Program-made: the position numbers and the translations under genes
Shown: positions 33,854 to 40,310 of the stretch, piece by piece
Numbering within the stretch: the first letter of the stretch is position 1
Layout of the letters: each line of letters starts with the position of its first letter
Source: Lachnospiraceae bacterium
Lineage (GTDB): Bacteria; Bacillota; Clostridia; Lachnospirales; Lachnospiraceae
Direction: 5' to 3'
NCBI GenBank assembly: GCA_017532145.1
Contig: JAFXJR010000064.1
Coordinates: 1-40,310, forward strand
Length of the DNA: 40,310 nucleotides
The notes under the pieces: generated by a model
Databases searched by the model: none
The model's input: the letters and a program-made list of their open reading frames with translations, nothing else
Told to the model about the DNA's origin: nothing

Positions 33854-33990
33854 GTAACTGTTCAGTACCCTTACCGTTACGAGGCAAAAATCCATGAAAA
33901 TTACCTACAGCGATGGGATGTTTGCTCGTTACCACTACGTTTTCCTATGGTCAGCACAGTCAGTGTGCAGACCTACTGAATAGTTATCTT
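33854..33990. repeat. Palindromic element between pstB and phoU
   Basis: The ends AACTGTTCAGTA (33857-33868) and TACTGAATAGTT are inverted copies. Inside, GTTACGAGGCAAA and TTTGCTCGTTAC pair, and a GCACAGTCAGTGTGC dyad lies near the right end. The left 27 bp match the repeat at 8804-8830. It splits pstB from phoU and could stabilise or process the mRNA. Confidence 0.65.
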
Positions 33991-34011
33991 CCATCCTGAT
34001 TATTCCGTACC

Positions 34012-34782
34012 TTATCCAAATCTTCCTGTAATATAATCCTCTGTTCGCTTGTCCTTTGGCCGGGAAAAAATATTTTCTGTGGCATCAAACTCTACTACCT
34101 GCCCCATTAAAAAGAAGGCAGTATCATCAGAAACTCTGGCGGCCTGCTGCATATTGTGCGTCACGACTACCACCGTATATTTTTTCTTTAATTCTTCCAT
34201 CAGTTCTTCAATCTTCAGTGTAGAAATGGGATCCAATGCCGAAGTAGGCTCATCCATCAGCAATACCTCCGGCTCTACTGCCAAGGCTCTGGCAATACAC
34301 AGCCTCTGCTGCTGCCCTCCGGACAGTCCCAAAGCTGATTTTTTTAACCTATCCTTTACCTCATCAAAAATAGCAGCTCCTCTTAGGCTGGTTTCTACGA
34401 TTTCGTCCAGCTTTGCCTTATTTTTCATGCCATGAATCCGAGGTCCATAGGCAATATTATCATAAATACTCATAGGAAAGGGATTGGGCTGCTGAAAAAC
34501 CATACCAACTTTTTTCCGAAGCAGCGTAGTATCTACCTTTGAATCGTAAATATTCTCTCCATCCAGCATCACACTTCCCTCTATACGAACGCAGTCCACC
34601 AAATCATTCATTCGGTTCAGACTTTTTAAAAAGGTAGACTTACCGCAGCCTGAAGGTCCAATTAAGGCAGTAACTGCGTTAGACCTAATATCCATATTTA
34701 TCTCTTTTAAGGCATGATTATCCCCATAATATAGATTCAGCTGCCTTGCACTAATCTTACTTTTCTCCCTATCTGTTTCCAT
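34012..34782 (-). CDS. pstB: Phosphate ABC transporter ATP-binding protein
   Basis: 256 aa, cytosolic ATPase of the Pst importer. Walker [11 protein letters not shown]-loop [21 protein letters not shown], signature [16 protein letters not shown], Walker [14 protein letters not shown] and the H-loop [10 protein letters not shown]. The [10 protein letters not shown] and [10 protein letters not shown] stretches are typical of PstB. It follows pstA by 105 bp and precedes phoU. Confidence 0.98.
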   Translation of the reverse strand: METDREKSKISARQLNLYYGDNHALKEINMDIRSNAVTALIGPSGCGKSTFLKSLNRMNDLVDCVRIEGSVMLDGENIYDSKVDTTLLRKKVGMVFQQPNPFPMSIYDNIAYGPRIHGMKNKAKLDEIVETSLRGAAIFDEVKDRLKKSALGLSGGQQQRLCIARALAVEPEVLLMDEPTSALDPISTLKIEELMEELKKKYTVVVVTHNMQQAARVSDDTAFFLMGQVVEFDATENIFSRPKDKRTEDYITGRFG

Positions 34783-34887
34783 AGTCTTCCCTGTTTCCTT
34801 CCCAAATCTATTTTATCCATTTCCTACTTCCCATCCTTAAGCGGATTCTGTTAAAACGGTTCTTCGCAGGATATTTTCCTGCTGTCC

Positions 34888-35805
34888 TTACTTATTTCTG
34901 CTCACATCCAGTCTTTTGGTCAGATATTTCGTCAGAAAATTAATGCCCAGAACAATCAGCAGCAATACTGCAGCAATTCCAAAGGCTACCTCATATTCTG
35001 CTTTTGCCATACTAAGATATAGCTGAATAGTCAGCGTTCCCCCTGATTCCATAATTTTATTCAGTAGCCCTATTCCCGCCTGAGGAAGCAGATAGCCGCT
35101 TCCAGCAGTAAAAAGCAGAGCTGCTGATTCTCCTACAATCCTTCCAATTGCCAGAATAATCCCGGTAATAATTCCCGGCATAGCTGAAGGCAGAAGAATA
35201 GTCCGAATCATATACCATTTGGTAGCTCCTATTCCCAAAGCACCGAAACGATAGCTGTTAGGTACCGTTTTCAACGCTTCCTGGGTGTTTCTTGTAATCA
35301 AAGGCAATATCATCAGTGTCAACGTCAGAGTTCCTGTCAGAATAGAATAACCCAAGCCTAAGGTATTTCCAAAAAATACCATACCAAACAATCCAAAAAT
35401 AATCGAAGGAATACCCGACAGAGTCTCTGTCGTAAACTCTATCAGTCTTACCAATCTGCCCGGTTTTGCATACTCATTTAGATAGATGGCAGAACAGACA
35501 CCGATAGGAGTCGCAATCAGCAAAGTCAGTACAATAATATACAGCGTATTTACTATATTTCCAGCAATTCCTACCGTTCCTTCCAAGGCACTGGTGACGG
35601 TAGTTAAAAACTTCCAGTTGACAGAAGAAATTCCCTTTACAAACACATAGCCTATAATTCCTGCTACCAGTAAAAGGGAACAGGCTACCGACAGGTAAAT
35701 CAATCCCTTCAGCAACTCATCTGATATTCTCTTTTTTCCCATAGTAAGGCTGTTTTTCTTTGTTTCTGCTGCCATAACAGCATCTGCTGCAAATGCATTA
35801 GTCAT
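34888..35805 (-). CDS. pstA: Phosphate ABC transporter permease PstA
   Basis: 305 aa, six membrane segments; the N-terminal about 35 residues are cytosolic. The EAA-type loop is seen in EALKTVPNSYRFGALGIGATKWYMIRTILLPSAMPGI; GVCSAIYLNEYAKPG and SGIPSIIFGLFGM are PstA family marks. Forms the channel with PstC. It overlaps the pstC 3' end by 8 bp, so translation is coupled. Confidence 0.97.
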   Translation of the reverse strand: MTNAFAADAVMAAETKKNSLTMGKKRISDELLKGLIYLSVACSLLLVAGIIGYVFVKGISSVNWKFLTTVTSALEGTVGIAGNIVNTLYIIVLTLLIATPIGVCSAIYLNEYAKPGRLVRLIEFTTETLSGIPSIIFGLFGMVFFGNTLGLGYSILTGTLTLTLMILPLITRNTQEALKTVPNSYRFGALGIGATKWYMIRTILLPSAMPGIITGIILAIGRIVGESAALLFTAGSGYLLPQAGIGLLNKIMESGGTLTIQLYLSMAKAEYEVAFGIAAVLLLIVLGINFLTKYLTKRLDVSRNK

Positions 35806-36736
35806 GATTGTGTTCTCCCTTCTTCAGGATTCTGGTCAGACTGATATTAATAAACATAATAAAAGCAAAGAGTACTAAACCAATAGTAAAAAGTACCTGT
35901 CTGTGGGTATCCGCTGCATATCCCATCTCACTTACAATGGCAGTAGTCAAAAAACGTACCGAATTAAAAGGAAGGGGAAGATTGACTGCACTTCCCGAAA
36001 CCAAACTGATTGCCATAGCCTCTCCAATCGCTCTGCCTACCCCTAATACCACTGCGGTAATAATTCCCGACTTTGCTGCCGGTAATACTACCTTAAAAAT
36101 AGTCTGGATTTTGGAGGCTCCCAATGCCTCTGAGGCTGCCCGCATATGTATCGGAACTGCCTGAATAGCCGACTGACTAATATTAATTACGGTAGGCAGA
36201 ATCATAATCGCCAAAACGATAACTGCTGAAATCAGATTGGCTCCTCCGGTAAACCGGTGAGTTTCCGACCCCATAAAAAGCTTCATTTCTAATTTATACA
36301 TCAGAGGATTCAATATCATCAATCCCAACAAACCGTAAATTACTGAAGGAATCCCTGCCAGCAGCTCCACAGCCGGCTTTACGATAGCTGCTACCCGCTT
36401 AGAAGCCATTTCCGATAAAAAAACTGCAGTCAGTACTCCCATCGGCACCCCCAGTAATACAGCCAATGTGGTACCAATCAGTGAAGTAAGGATGATATAA
36501 AGGATACCATAGGAAGGCTCTAACGCTCCGGGTGCCCATTTTGTTCCAAACAAAAGTTTGTCTGCCCCTACCTGAAATAAGGCCGGTGTACCATTTATTA
36601 TCATATATATGGTAATTGATGCCACTGCCATGACTGCAATCAAAGCAGAAACGGTAAAAACAGACTGGGCAGTCTTTTCTGCGGCAGATTTATTTTTGTT
36701 GCTTCCCATAATCGTAAGATCTTTTTGGATTTCCAT
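35798..36736 (-). CDS. pstC: Phosphate ABC transporter permease PstC
   Basis: 312 aa, six membrane segments. GVLTAVFLSEMA, ELLAGIPSVIYGLLGL, the coupling loop AVPIHMRAASEALGASKIQTIFKVVLPAAKSGI and VGRAIGEAMAISLVSG are characteristic. It starts 28 nt after pstS; an AAAGGAG lies upstream. A second in-frame ATG ten codons in (MGSNKNKSA) is possible but has a poorer site. Confidence 0.97.
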   Translation of the reverse strand: MEIQKDLTIMGSNKNKSAAEKTAQSVFTVSALIAVMAVASITIYMIINGTPALFQVGADKLLFGTKWAPGALEPSYGILYIILTSLIGTTLAVLLGVPMGVLTAVFLSEMASKRVAAIVKPAVELLAGIPSVIYGLLGLMILNPLMYKLEMKLFMGSETHRFTGGANLISAVIVLAIMILPTVINISQSAIQAVPIHMRAASEALGASKIQTIFKVVLPAAKSGIITAVVLGVGRAIGEAMAISLVSGSAVNLPLPFNSVRFLTTAIVSEMGYAADTHRQVLFTIGLVLFAFIMFINISLTRILKKGEHNHD

Positions 36737-36764
36737 AACCTGATTTTACTCCTTTTTCTTTCTC

Positions 36765-37640
36765 TTAATCGGGAATGATAAGTCCCACTCCTGAGATAAT
36801 TGCTTTTCCTTCCTCTGTACCCAGGTAGTTGAAAAATTCCTGAATCAGCTTATTCTGTTCACCAATCTCACCTTTTGTCGCCATAACAAAGGGGCGGCTT
36901 AAAAGATAACTGCCTGCCTTAATATTTTCTGCTGTGGGTTCCACTCCATCCAAAGCCACAGTAGATACGGTATTATTGATTACATCCAGAGATACATAGC
37001 CGATTGCTCCCGGTACAGAAGCAACCTTAGCCATTACGGTACCTGTACTGTCCAGCTCACTGGCATAGAAGCAGGAATCTCTGATTCCTAAAATCTCCTC
37101 AAAGGCATTCCTTGTACCAGAACCAGCCTCCCTGCCAATAACAACCACCGGGAAATTACTTCCCCCTATCTCATGCCAGTATCTGATTTTTCCCTGATAG
37201 ATATCAATTAACTGTTGTTTAGTTAAAGTCTTCACCGTATTCGTTGGATCTACTACTACTGCTATTCCGTCAATGGCCACAATATTCTCTACAGCTCCGG
37301 TCTCCTTCTCGCTCTCCTTTAAAGCTCTGGAAGAATTTCCAATATCTACATTGCCTGCCATTACTGCCTCTACTCCTGCCGAGGAACCGGTAAATTCTGC
37401 TGTTACTGTCACACCTGGGTGGGCTGCCATAAAGCTTTCAGCCAAAGCATTTGCCAGCTTTTCCATAGAGGTACTGCCTGACATGGAAATATTTCCTTTT
37501 CCCTCACCCTGTATAGCATCTGTTGATTGGCTTTCTTCCCCGGCTGCTGTCACTTTCTGCTTCCCGCAACCGATAAAAGAACCCATAATAAACATTATTG
37601 CTCCCATCCATGCTATCATCTTCCATATACTTTTTTTCAT
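36765..37640 (-). CDS. pstS: Phosphate-binding lipoprotein
   Basis: 291 aa. A lipoprotein signal (MKKSIWKMIAWMGAIMFIMG) ends with the lipobox FIGC, Cys25 being lipidated. The mature domain shows the phosphate-binding motifs ISMSGSTSMEKL, FTGSSAGVEAVMAGNVDIGNSSRAL and VIGREAGSGTRNAFEE. It delivers phosphate to PstCA. The first gene of the pst run, with Pho boxes about 90 bp upstream of its start and a GAGGTG ribosome binding site. Confidence 0.97.
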   Translation of the reverse strand: MKKSIWKMIAWMGAIMFIMGSFIGCGKQKVTAAGEESQSTDAIQGEGKGNISMSGSTSMEKLANALAESFMAAHPGVTVTAEFTGSSAGVEAVMAGNVDIGNSSRALKESEKETGAVENIVAIDGIAVVVDPTNTVKTLTKQQLIDIYQGKIRYWHEIGGSNFPVVVIGREAGSGTRNAFEEILGIRDSCFYASELDSTGTVMAKVASVPGAIGYVSLDVINNTVSTVALDGVEPTAENIKAGSYLLSRPFVMATKGEIGEQNKLIQEFFNYLGTEEGKAIISGVGLIIPD

Positions 37641-37727
37641 AAATTTTCACCTCATTAACCATCGTTGCAAACCGATGTTTCATACTTGAAGTTTAGCATA
37701 GAATTTTTTCTCTAAATATCACATCCG

Positions 37728-37755
37728 AGTAATTTATATGTAAGATATTTGTAAA
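37728..37755 (-). promoter_or_regulatory. Pho boxes upstream of pstS
   Basis: Minus strand: TTTACA (37750-37755), CTTACA (37739-37744), ATTACT (37728-37733), separated by exactly 5 bp each. A GATATT -10-like hexamer follows about 10 bp downstream. Three phased half-sites agree with the gram-positive Pho consensus. Confidence 0.75.
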
Positions 37756-37776
37756 ATGTTATTCTTTGTAGCATAC

Positions 37777-37824
37777 AAAAAAGAGACAGTCGACACCCTT
37801 ATGGATATCCTCTGTCTCTTTTTT
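37777..37824 (-). terminator. Terminator after rplT
   Basis: AAAAAAGAGACAG and CTGTCTCTTTTTT form a 13-bp perfect stem. The A/T tails on both sides allow it to work in either direction, but it ends the infC-rpmI-rplT unit on the minus strand. Confidence 0.85.
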
Positions 37825-37849
37825 CTTTTTCTTCTGTCTTAAGATTACC

Positions 37850-38206
37850 TTATGCAATCTTTCCCTTTGCTATCTCAGCCAGCGCAGTGAAACCTTCTGC
37901 ATCATTAACTGCCATTTCAGCCAGCATCTTTCTGTTAATTTCAACGCCTGCCAGCTTCAGTCCATACATAAACTTACTGTAGGACAGACCATTCATTCTC
38001 GCTGCAGCTTTGATACGTGCAATCCACAGCTGTCTGAACTGACGCTTTCTCTCTTTTCTTCCTGCTTAGGCGGTTGCCAATGCTCTCATCACGGACTGCT
38101 TTGCTACTCTATACTGCTTCGATCTTGCTCCTCTGTAGCCCTTTGCAAGCTTTAATACCCTGTTATGTTTCTTTCTGGCGTTCATTCCACCCTTAATTCT
38201 TGCCAT
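37850..38206 (-). pseudogene. rplT: Ribosomal protein L20 with an in-frame TAA at codon 47
   Basis: Translation from ATG at 38204-38206 gives [20 protein letters not shown]..., full length 118 codons to TAA at 37850-37852. The frame never shifts. Conserved parts are intact: [21 protein letters not shown], then after the stop [20 protein letters not shown] and [20 protein letters not shown]. Codon 47 (38066-38068) is TAA where the family has Tyr or Phe (TAT/TAC differ by one base). L20 is needed early in 50S assembly and also represses its own operon. The 46-residue product would lack the globular C-terminal domain, and the next in-frame ATG is codon 71. Either an error in the sequence, a functional copy elsewhere, read-through, or true loss. 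A 456-bp abnormal spacer lies upstream. Confidence 0.9.
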
Positions 38207-38662
38207 CTCTTATATCCTGCTACTAAAAACATATACAAAAATGTATATGCCAGATGATTTGCTACAATCTCACGATTTGTAGTTACTGCTTCAATGTGTA
38301 TGCTTTGGTAGTTACGGATAACACACTACTCACAAGTTCTTGTACACTCCACAGTCGTCAATTCCCGACTAAGCCATCGGTACATTCCTATAAATTCCTT
38401 TCCACGATTAGATATAGGACTTCATCTAAATAGCTTTTCCTTTCTTCATATTTTATTTGCCCTTGGTTTTAGGACTTGACCATTGGCCAACTACTACCAT
38501 CAAGGTTCTACCCTATCGTTAGCAAGGCTGTTTCAACTTGCACTGGTTTTTCTTCCTGTAGTTTTGCCTGCTATTAAGTCAGCACAAACTATGCTCTAAT
38601 TTTGAGTATATTTACTCAATTTTAATGATATTTATCACTACTTAATCATTCTTCCTTATGAC
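38207..38662. other. Abnormal 456-bp spacer between rpmI and rplT, probably a decayed insertion
   Basis: rpmI and rplT are normally a few tens of bp apart. Here the minus strand first shows two short AT hairpins, then a 20-codon open end AKLQEEKPVQVETALLTIG before TAG at 38508-38510. This resembles the PVE-containing tails of TnpB proteins. Next come dyads (CTTGA...TCAAG around TTGGCCAA), a hairpin CTACAA...TTGTAG near 38261-38281, and finally a terminator-like hairpin. No complete ORF is present. I read it as a decayed IS605/TnpB-like element with its RNA region, but this is an inference. Confidence 0.5.
38225..38249 (-). terminator. Terminator-like AT hairpin just upstream of rplT
   Basis: Minus strand: CATATACA, a 4-nt loop, TGTATATG, then TTTTT. 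It ends about 20 bp before the rplT start. The stem is AT-only and may be weak, but it could lower rplT transcription. Confidence 0.45.
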
Positions 38663-38860
38663 TTATAAATACGGTAATATCTTCTTTATATTCTTAACAT
38701 TCGTAGCATCTGTAATTGCCGGCTGTCTGAGATTCCTCTTTCTCTTTGCGGATTTTTTTGTCAAGATATGGCGCTTGTAAGCCTTATTTCTTTTTAATTT
38801 ACCTGTTCCTGTTACTTTAAAACGTTTTGCAGCAGATTTGCTTGTCTTCATTTTCGGCAT
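38663..38860 (-). CDS. rpmI: 50S ribosomal protein L35
   Basis: 65 aa, highly basic: [40 protein letters not shown] and a C-terminal [11 protein letters not shown], all family-typical, normal length. It binds 23S rRNA. It follows infC by 49 bp in the standard infC-rpmI-rplT order. The start has an AGGAGG site. Confidence 0.97.
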   Translation of the reverse strand: MPKMKTSKSAAKRFKVTGTGKLKRNKAYKRHILTKKSAKRKRNLRQPAITDATNVKNIKKILPYL

Positions 38861-38909
38861 ATCTAATTCCTCCTATACTTAGTGATTTTCTCTATTTTAA
38901 CTGTACGGT

Positions 38910-39416
38910 CTAACGCTTTTCAGTTAAAAACATCGTCATGCTCCTGCCCTCTACCTTGGGTGCCTTTTCAATAACTGCTATATCTGAAAGAGCTTCGGCA
39001 AAATCATCCAGAATATGTTTGCTGTTTGCCATATGGGCCATCTCACGCCCTCTAAACCGAAGGGTAATCTTTACTTTGTCGCCTTTGGAAATAAATTTTC
39101 TGGCTGCATTCATCTTTGTATTTAAATCATTGGTATCAATATTGGGAGAAAGACGAATTTCCTTAATTTCAATCGTTTTCTGCTTCTTTCTGGCTTCCTT
39201 TTCCTTCCTCGCCTGCTCATATCTGTACTTTCCATAATCTACAATCTTACATACAGGCGGCTTTGCTGTAGGAGCAATCTTTACCAAATCCAGTCCTGCT
39301 TCCTCCGCCAGACGAAAAGCTTCCTTAGAAGACATCACACCAAGCTGCTCCCCACCTTCACCAATAACACGTACCTCTTTGTCTCTAATCTGCTCGTTAA
39401 TAAATAATTCGCTAAT
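38910..39416 (-). CDS. infC: Translation initiation factor IF-3, starting at AUU
   Basis: IF-3 binds the 30S subunit, checks start-codon pairing and prevents subunit joining. I place the start at ATT (39414-39416), with AGGAGGG 7 nt upstream. This gives ISELFINEQIRDKEVRVIGE, the full N-terminal domain, and 168 aa in total, matching the family. The first canonical codon (GTG at 39338) would remove half of that domain. The lysine-rich linker (RKEKEARKKQKTIE) and C-terminal domain (GDKVKITLRFRGREMAH) are intact. An AUU start is known for infC in other bacteria, where IF-3 discriminates against it and so represses itself. The mRNA has a 5' leader with a terminator. Confidence 0.96.
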   Translation of the reverse strand: MSELFINEQIRDKEVRVIGEGGEQLGVMSSKEAFRLAEEAGLDLVKIAPTAKPPVCKIVDYGKYRYEQARKEKEARKKQKTIEIKEIRLSPNIDTNDLNTKMNAARKFISKGDKVKITLRFRGREMAHMANSKHILDDFAEALSDIAVIEKAPKVEGRSMTMFLTEKR

Positions 39417-39445
39417 GGCCTTGCCCTCCTCATAAATACAAACAT

Positions 39446-39685
39446 AAAAAAATGGATAGCATAACTATCCACTAAACTCCATATCCTCATTTTTCCCTTT
39501 ATGATAGGCTCAACCATAATATTATAAGCTGCTTTCAGAGGAAAAACGGAACGATGAACGCCTGACAGCCCAATTGCCCCAGGGTGAGAGTGGATACTCT
39601 GCTTGATTGTAGTCTGTAATGAACTATCTTCTCTGCTATCTGTTACAGACTTTGATAGTATATCATAGCATTCTGCAACCGTCAA
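39446..39685 (-). promoter_or_regulatory. infC operon promoter and attenuated leader (L20-leader type)
   Basis: Minus strand: -35 TTGACG (39680-39685), 17-nt spacer, -10 TATACT (39657-39662). A leader of about 200 nt ends in a hairpin TGGATAG/CTATCCA (39453-39471) followed by seven T, a Rho-independent terminator 30 bp before infC. In Bacillus the same operon is controlled by L20 binding to such a leader and promoting termination. The exact class here is inferred from position and layout. Confidence 0.7.
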
Positions 39686-39727
39686 GAATTTTTTCTGATT
39701 TCTGTATTATCCATGTAACAGTAGAAA

Positions 39728-39822
39728 AAGGGTACTTTTCACACGACACCACGCACTCTGCTGTGGGGTGTGGAAAGAACATATAAATTCAGCCAATGCC
39801 CGTTACCCTTTACAGGTAGCTG
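39728..39822. repeat. Dispersed hairpin repeat, copy B
   Basis: The outer arms AAAGGGTAC and GTTACCCTTT pair. An inner stem is CTTTTCACAC...GGTGTGGAAAG. The sequence TTTTCACACGACACCACG through TAAATTCAGCCAATG matches the minus strand of 21463-21552. Confidence 0.6.
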
Positions 39823-39847
39823 GCTGATGTGTGAATGGTAACAGAAA

Positions 39848-39882
39848 AAGCACAGCCTTGTCGGCCATGCCTTCTGATACAG
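39848..39882 (-). terminator. Probable terminator of the DUF1540 gene
   Basis: Minus strand: GCATGGCC, 5-nt loop, GGCTGTGC, then TTTTTC, located about 25 bp after the stop codon. Confidence 0.65.
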
Positions 39883-39905
39883 GATGTCTGTCTATCCTTC
39901 TGTTT

Positions 39906-40220
39906 CTATCTTTCCTTAAATGTAGCACAGGCTGTTTCCCGGCAGTCGTCTGCACCACTGCCTGTAATATCCACATGCTCCGCATAGCATTTATAATTAC
40001 TGTTATACATACATTTTGTTGCCTCGCAATCGATGCTAATCGTCTTGCCGGGATGCTCCAATGCACTGGTATAAGAGTCGCCTCTCCTCTCACTAAAGCT
40101 CTCACAACAGGTTTCTCCACTGCTGTTTGCCTGGCTGCCCCCTACCATAATATCTCCTTTGCAGCAACATAAATTCTTATTATAGACACAACTGTCTACG
40201 GTACAATCTAACTGAGCCAT
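39906..40220 (-). CDS. Protein with two DUF1540 domains
   Basis: 104 aa, cysteine-rich. Two copies of the DUF1540 pattern: LDCTVDSCVYNKNLCCCKGDI with GETCCESF, and IDCEATKCMYNSNYKCYAEHV with CRETACATF. The spacing of the four Cys per unit suggests metal binding or disulfides. Function is unknown; members are common in Clostridia. The start ATG has AGGAGG upstream. It is a single-gene unit ending at a terminator. Confidence 0.9.
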   Translation of the reverse strand: MAQLDCTVDSCVYNKNLCCCKGDIMVGGSQANSSGETCCESFSERRGDSYTSALEHPGKTISIDCEATKCMYNSNYKCYAEHVDITGSGADDCRETACATFKER

Positions 40221-40310
40221 CTTCTAACCTCCTGTTTACCTCTTATGACATTAATCGCTACATACATGGTACCAAAGCTTAGTATGGCTCATTTTAAAAA
40301 AATCATTCAA

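Noticed and set aside
33854-33990. Riboswitch in front of phoU
   Set aside because: The structure is a simple nested palindrome, it shares sequence with an unrelated locus at 8804-8830, and it has no recognised ligand core.
38066-38068. Genetic code change making TAA a sense codon
   Set aside because: Other genes in the window end with TAA at the expected length, including rplT itself at 37850-37852, so a global reassignment is not credible.
38207-38662. Group I intron on the plus strand (R-like CGACTAAGCC and S-like AGATATAGGACTT motifs)
   Set aside because: The strand is opposite to the operon, P and Q elements are not found, and the spacer is intergenic, so splicing would have no purpose.
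1-40310. CRISPR array, prophage, restriction or toxin-antitoxin system
   Set aside because: No regularly spaced direct repeats, phage structural genes, methyltransferases or paired toxin/antitoxin genes are visible.

Overview
The window looks like a chromosomal segment of an AT-rich Clostridia bacterium, most likely a Lachnospiraceae member. This is inferred from gram-positive PolC, the order pyrH-frr-uppS-cdsA-dxr-rseP-ispG-polC, a DUF6110-linked metal ATPase, a domain-swapped AhpF-like reductase beside AhpC, and AGGAGG-type ribosome binding sites. Almost all genes are on the minus strand. Only a peptidase C26 gene and a sodium:alanine symporter are on the plus strand.

Layout on the + coordinate axis: (1) 1-6254 holds a partial unknown gene, polC and ispG, with a palindromic MITE-like element between polC and ispG. 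(2) 6484-9996 interrupts the usually tight rseP-ispG neighbourhood. It holds a PP2C phosphatase, a PASTA-less Ser/Thr kinase, a decayed IS200/IS605 tnpB tail with its end hairpin, a promoter inside two inverted repeats, and about 950 bp of remnants. (3) 9997-15240 is the isoprenoid/phospholipid/translation block rseP, dxr, cdsA, uppS, frr, pyrH. (4) 15450-18632 has an HPt protein and a metal P-type ATPase operon (26-aa membrane peptide, DUF6110, ATPase). That operon has a promoter followed by a DtxR-like dyad. (5) 18661-21372 has a TrxB/AhpF-like flavoprotein, AhpC and tRNA-Trp. (6) 21601-24880 has a peptidase C26, a DUF2974 hydrolase and a nucleoid-associated protein, separated by short inverted-repeat elements. 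(7) 24889-29185 has trkH, trkA and the symporter. (8) 29182-37755 is a complete phosphate module: pstSCAB, phoU, Na/Pi cotransporter, phoB, phoR. Phased Pho boxes lie before pstS and before the cotransporter. (9) 37777-39685 is the infC-rpmI-rplT operon with an attenuated leader. (10) 39906-40220 is a double DUF1540 protein.

The most striking observation is that rplT (ribosomal protein L20) is complete and conserved over 118 codons except for an in-frame TAA at codon 47, where the family has Tyr or Phe. The same gene is separated from rpmI by an abnormal 456-bp spacer that carries a terminator-like hairpin. Second, three genes appear to start at non-AUG/GUG/UUG codons with good Shine-Dalgarno spacing. 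They are infC (AUU, as known for this family), the PP2C phosphatase (AUU) and the kinase (AUA). Together with several decayed TnpB/IS605 ends and dispersed hairpin repeats, these are the parts worth checking first.
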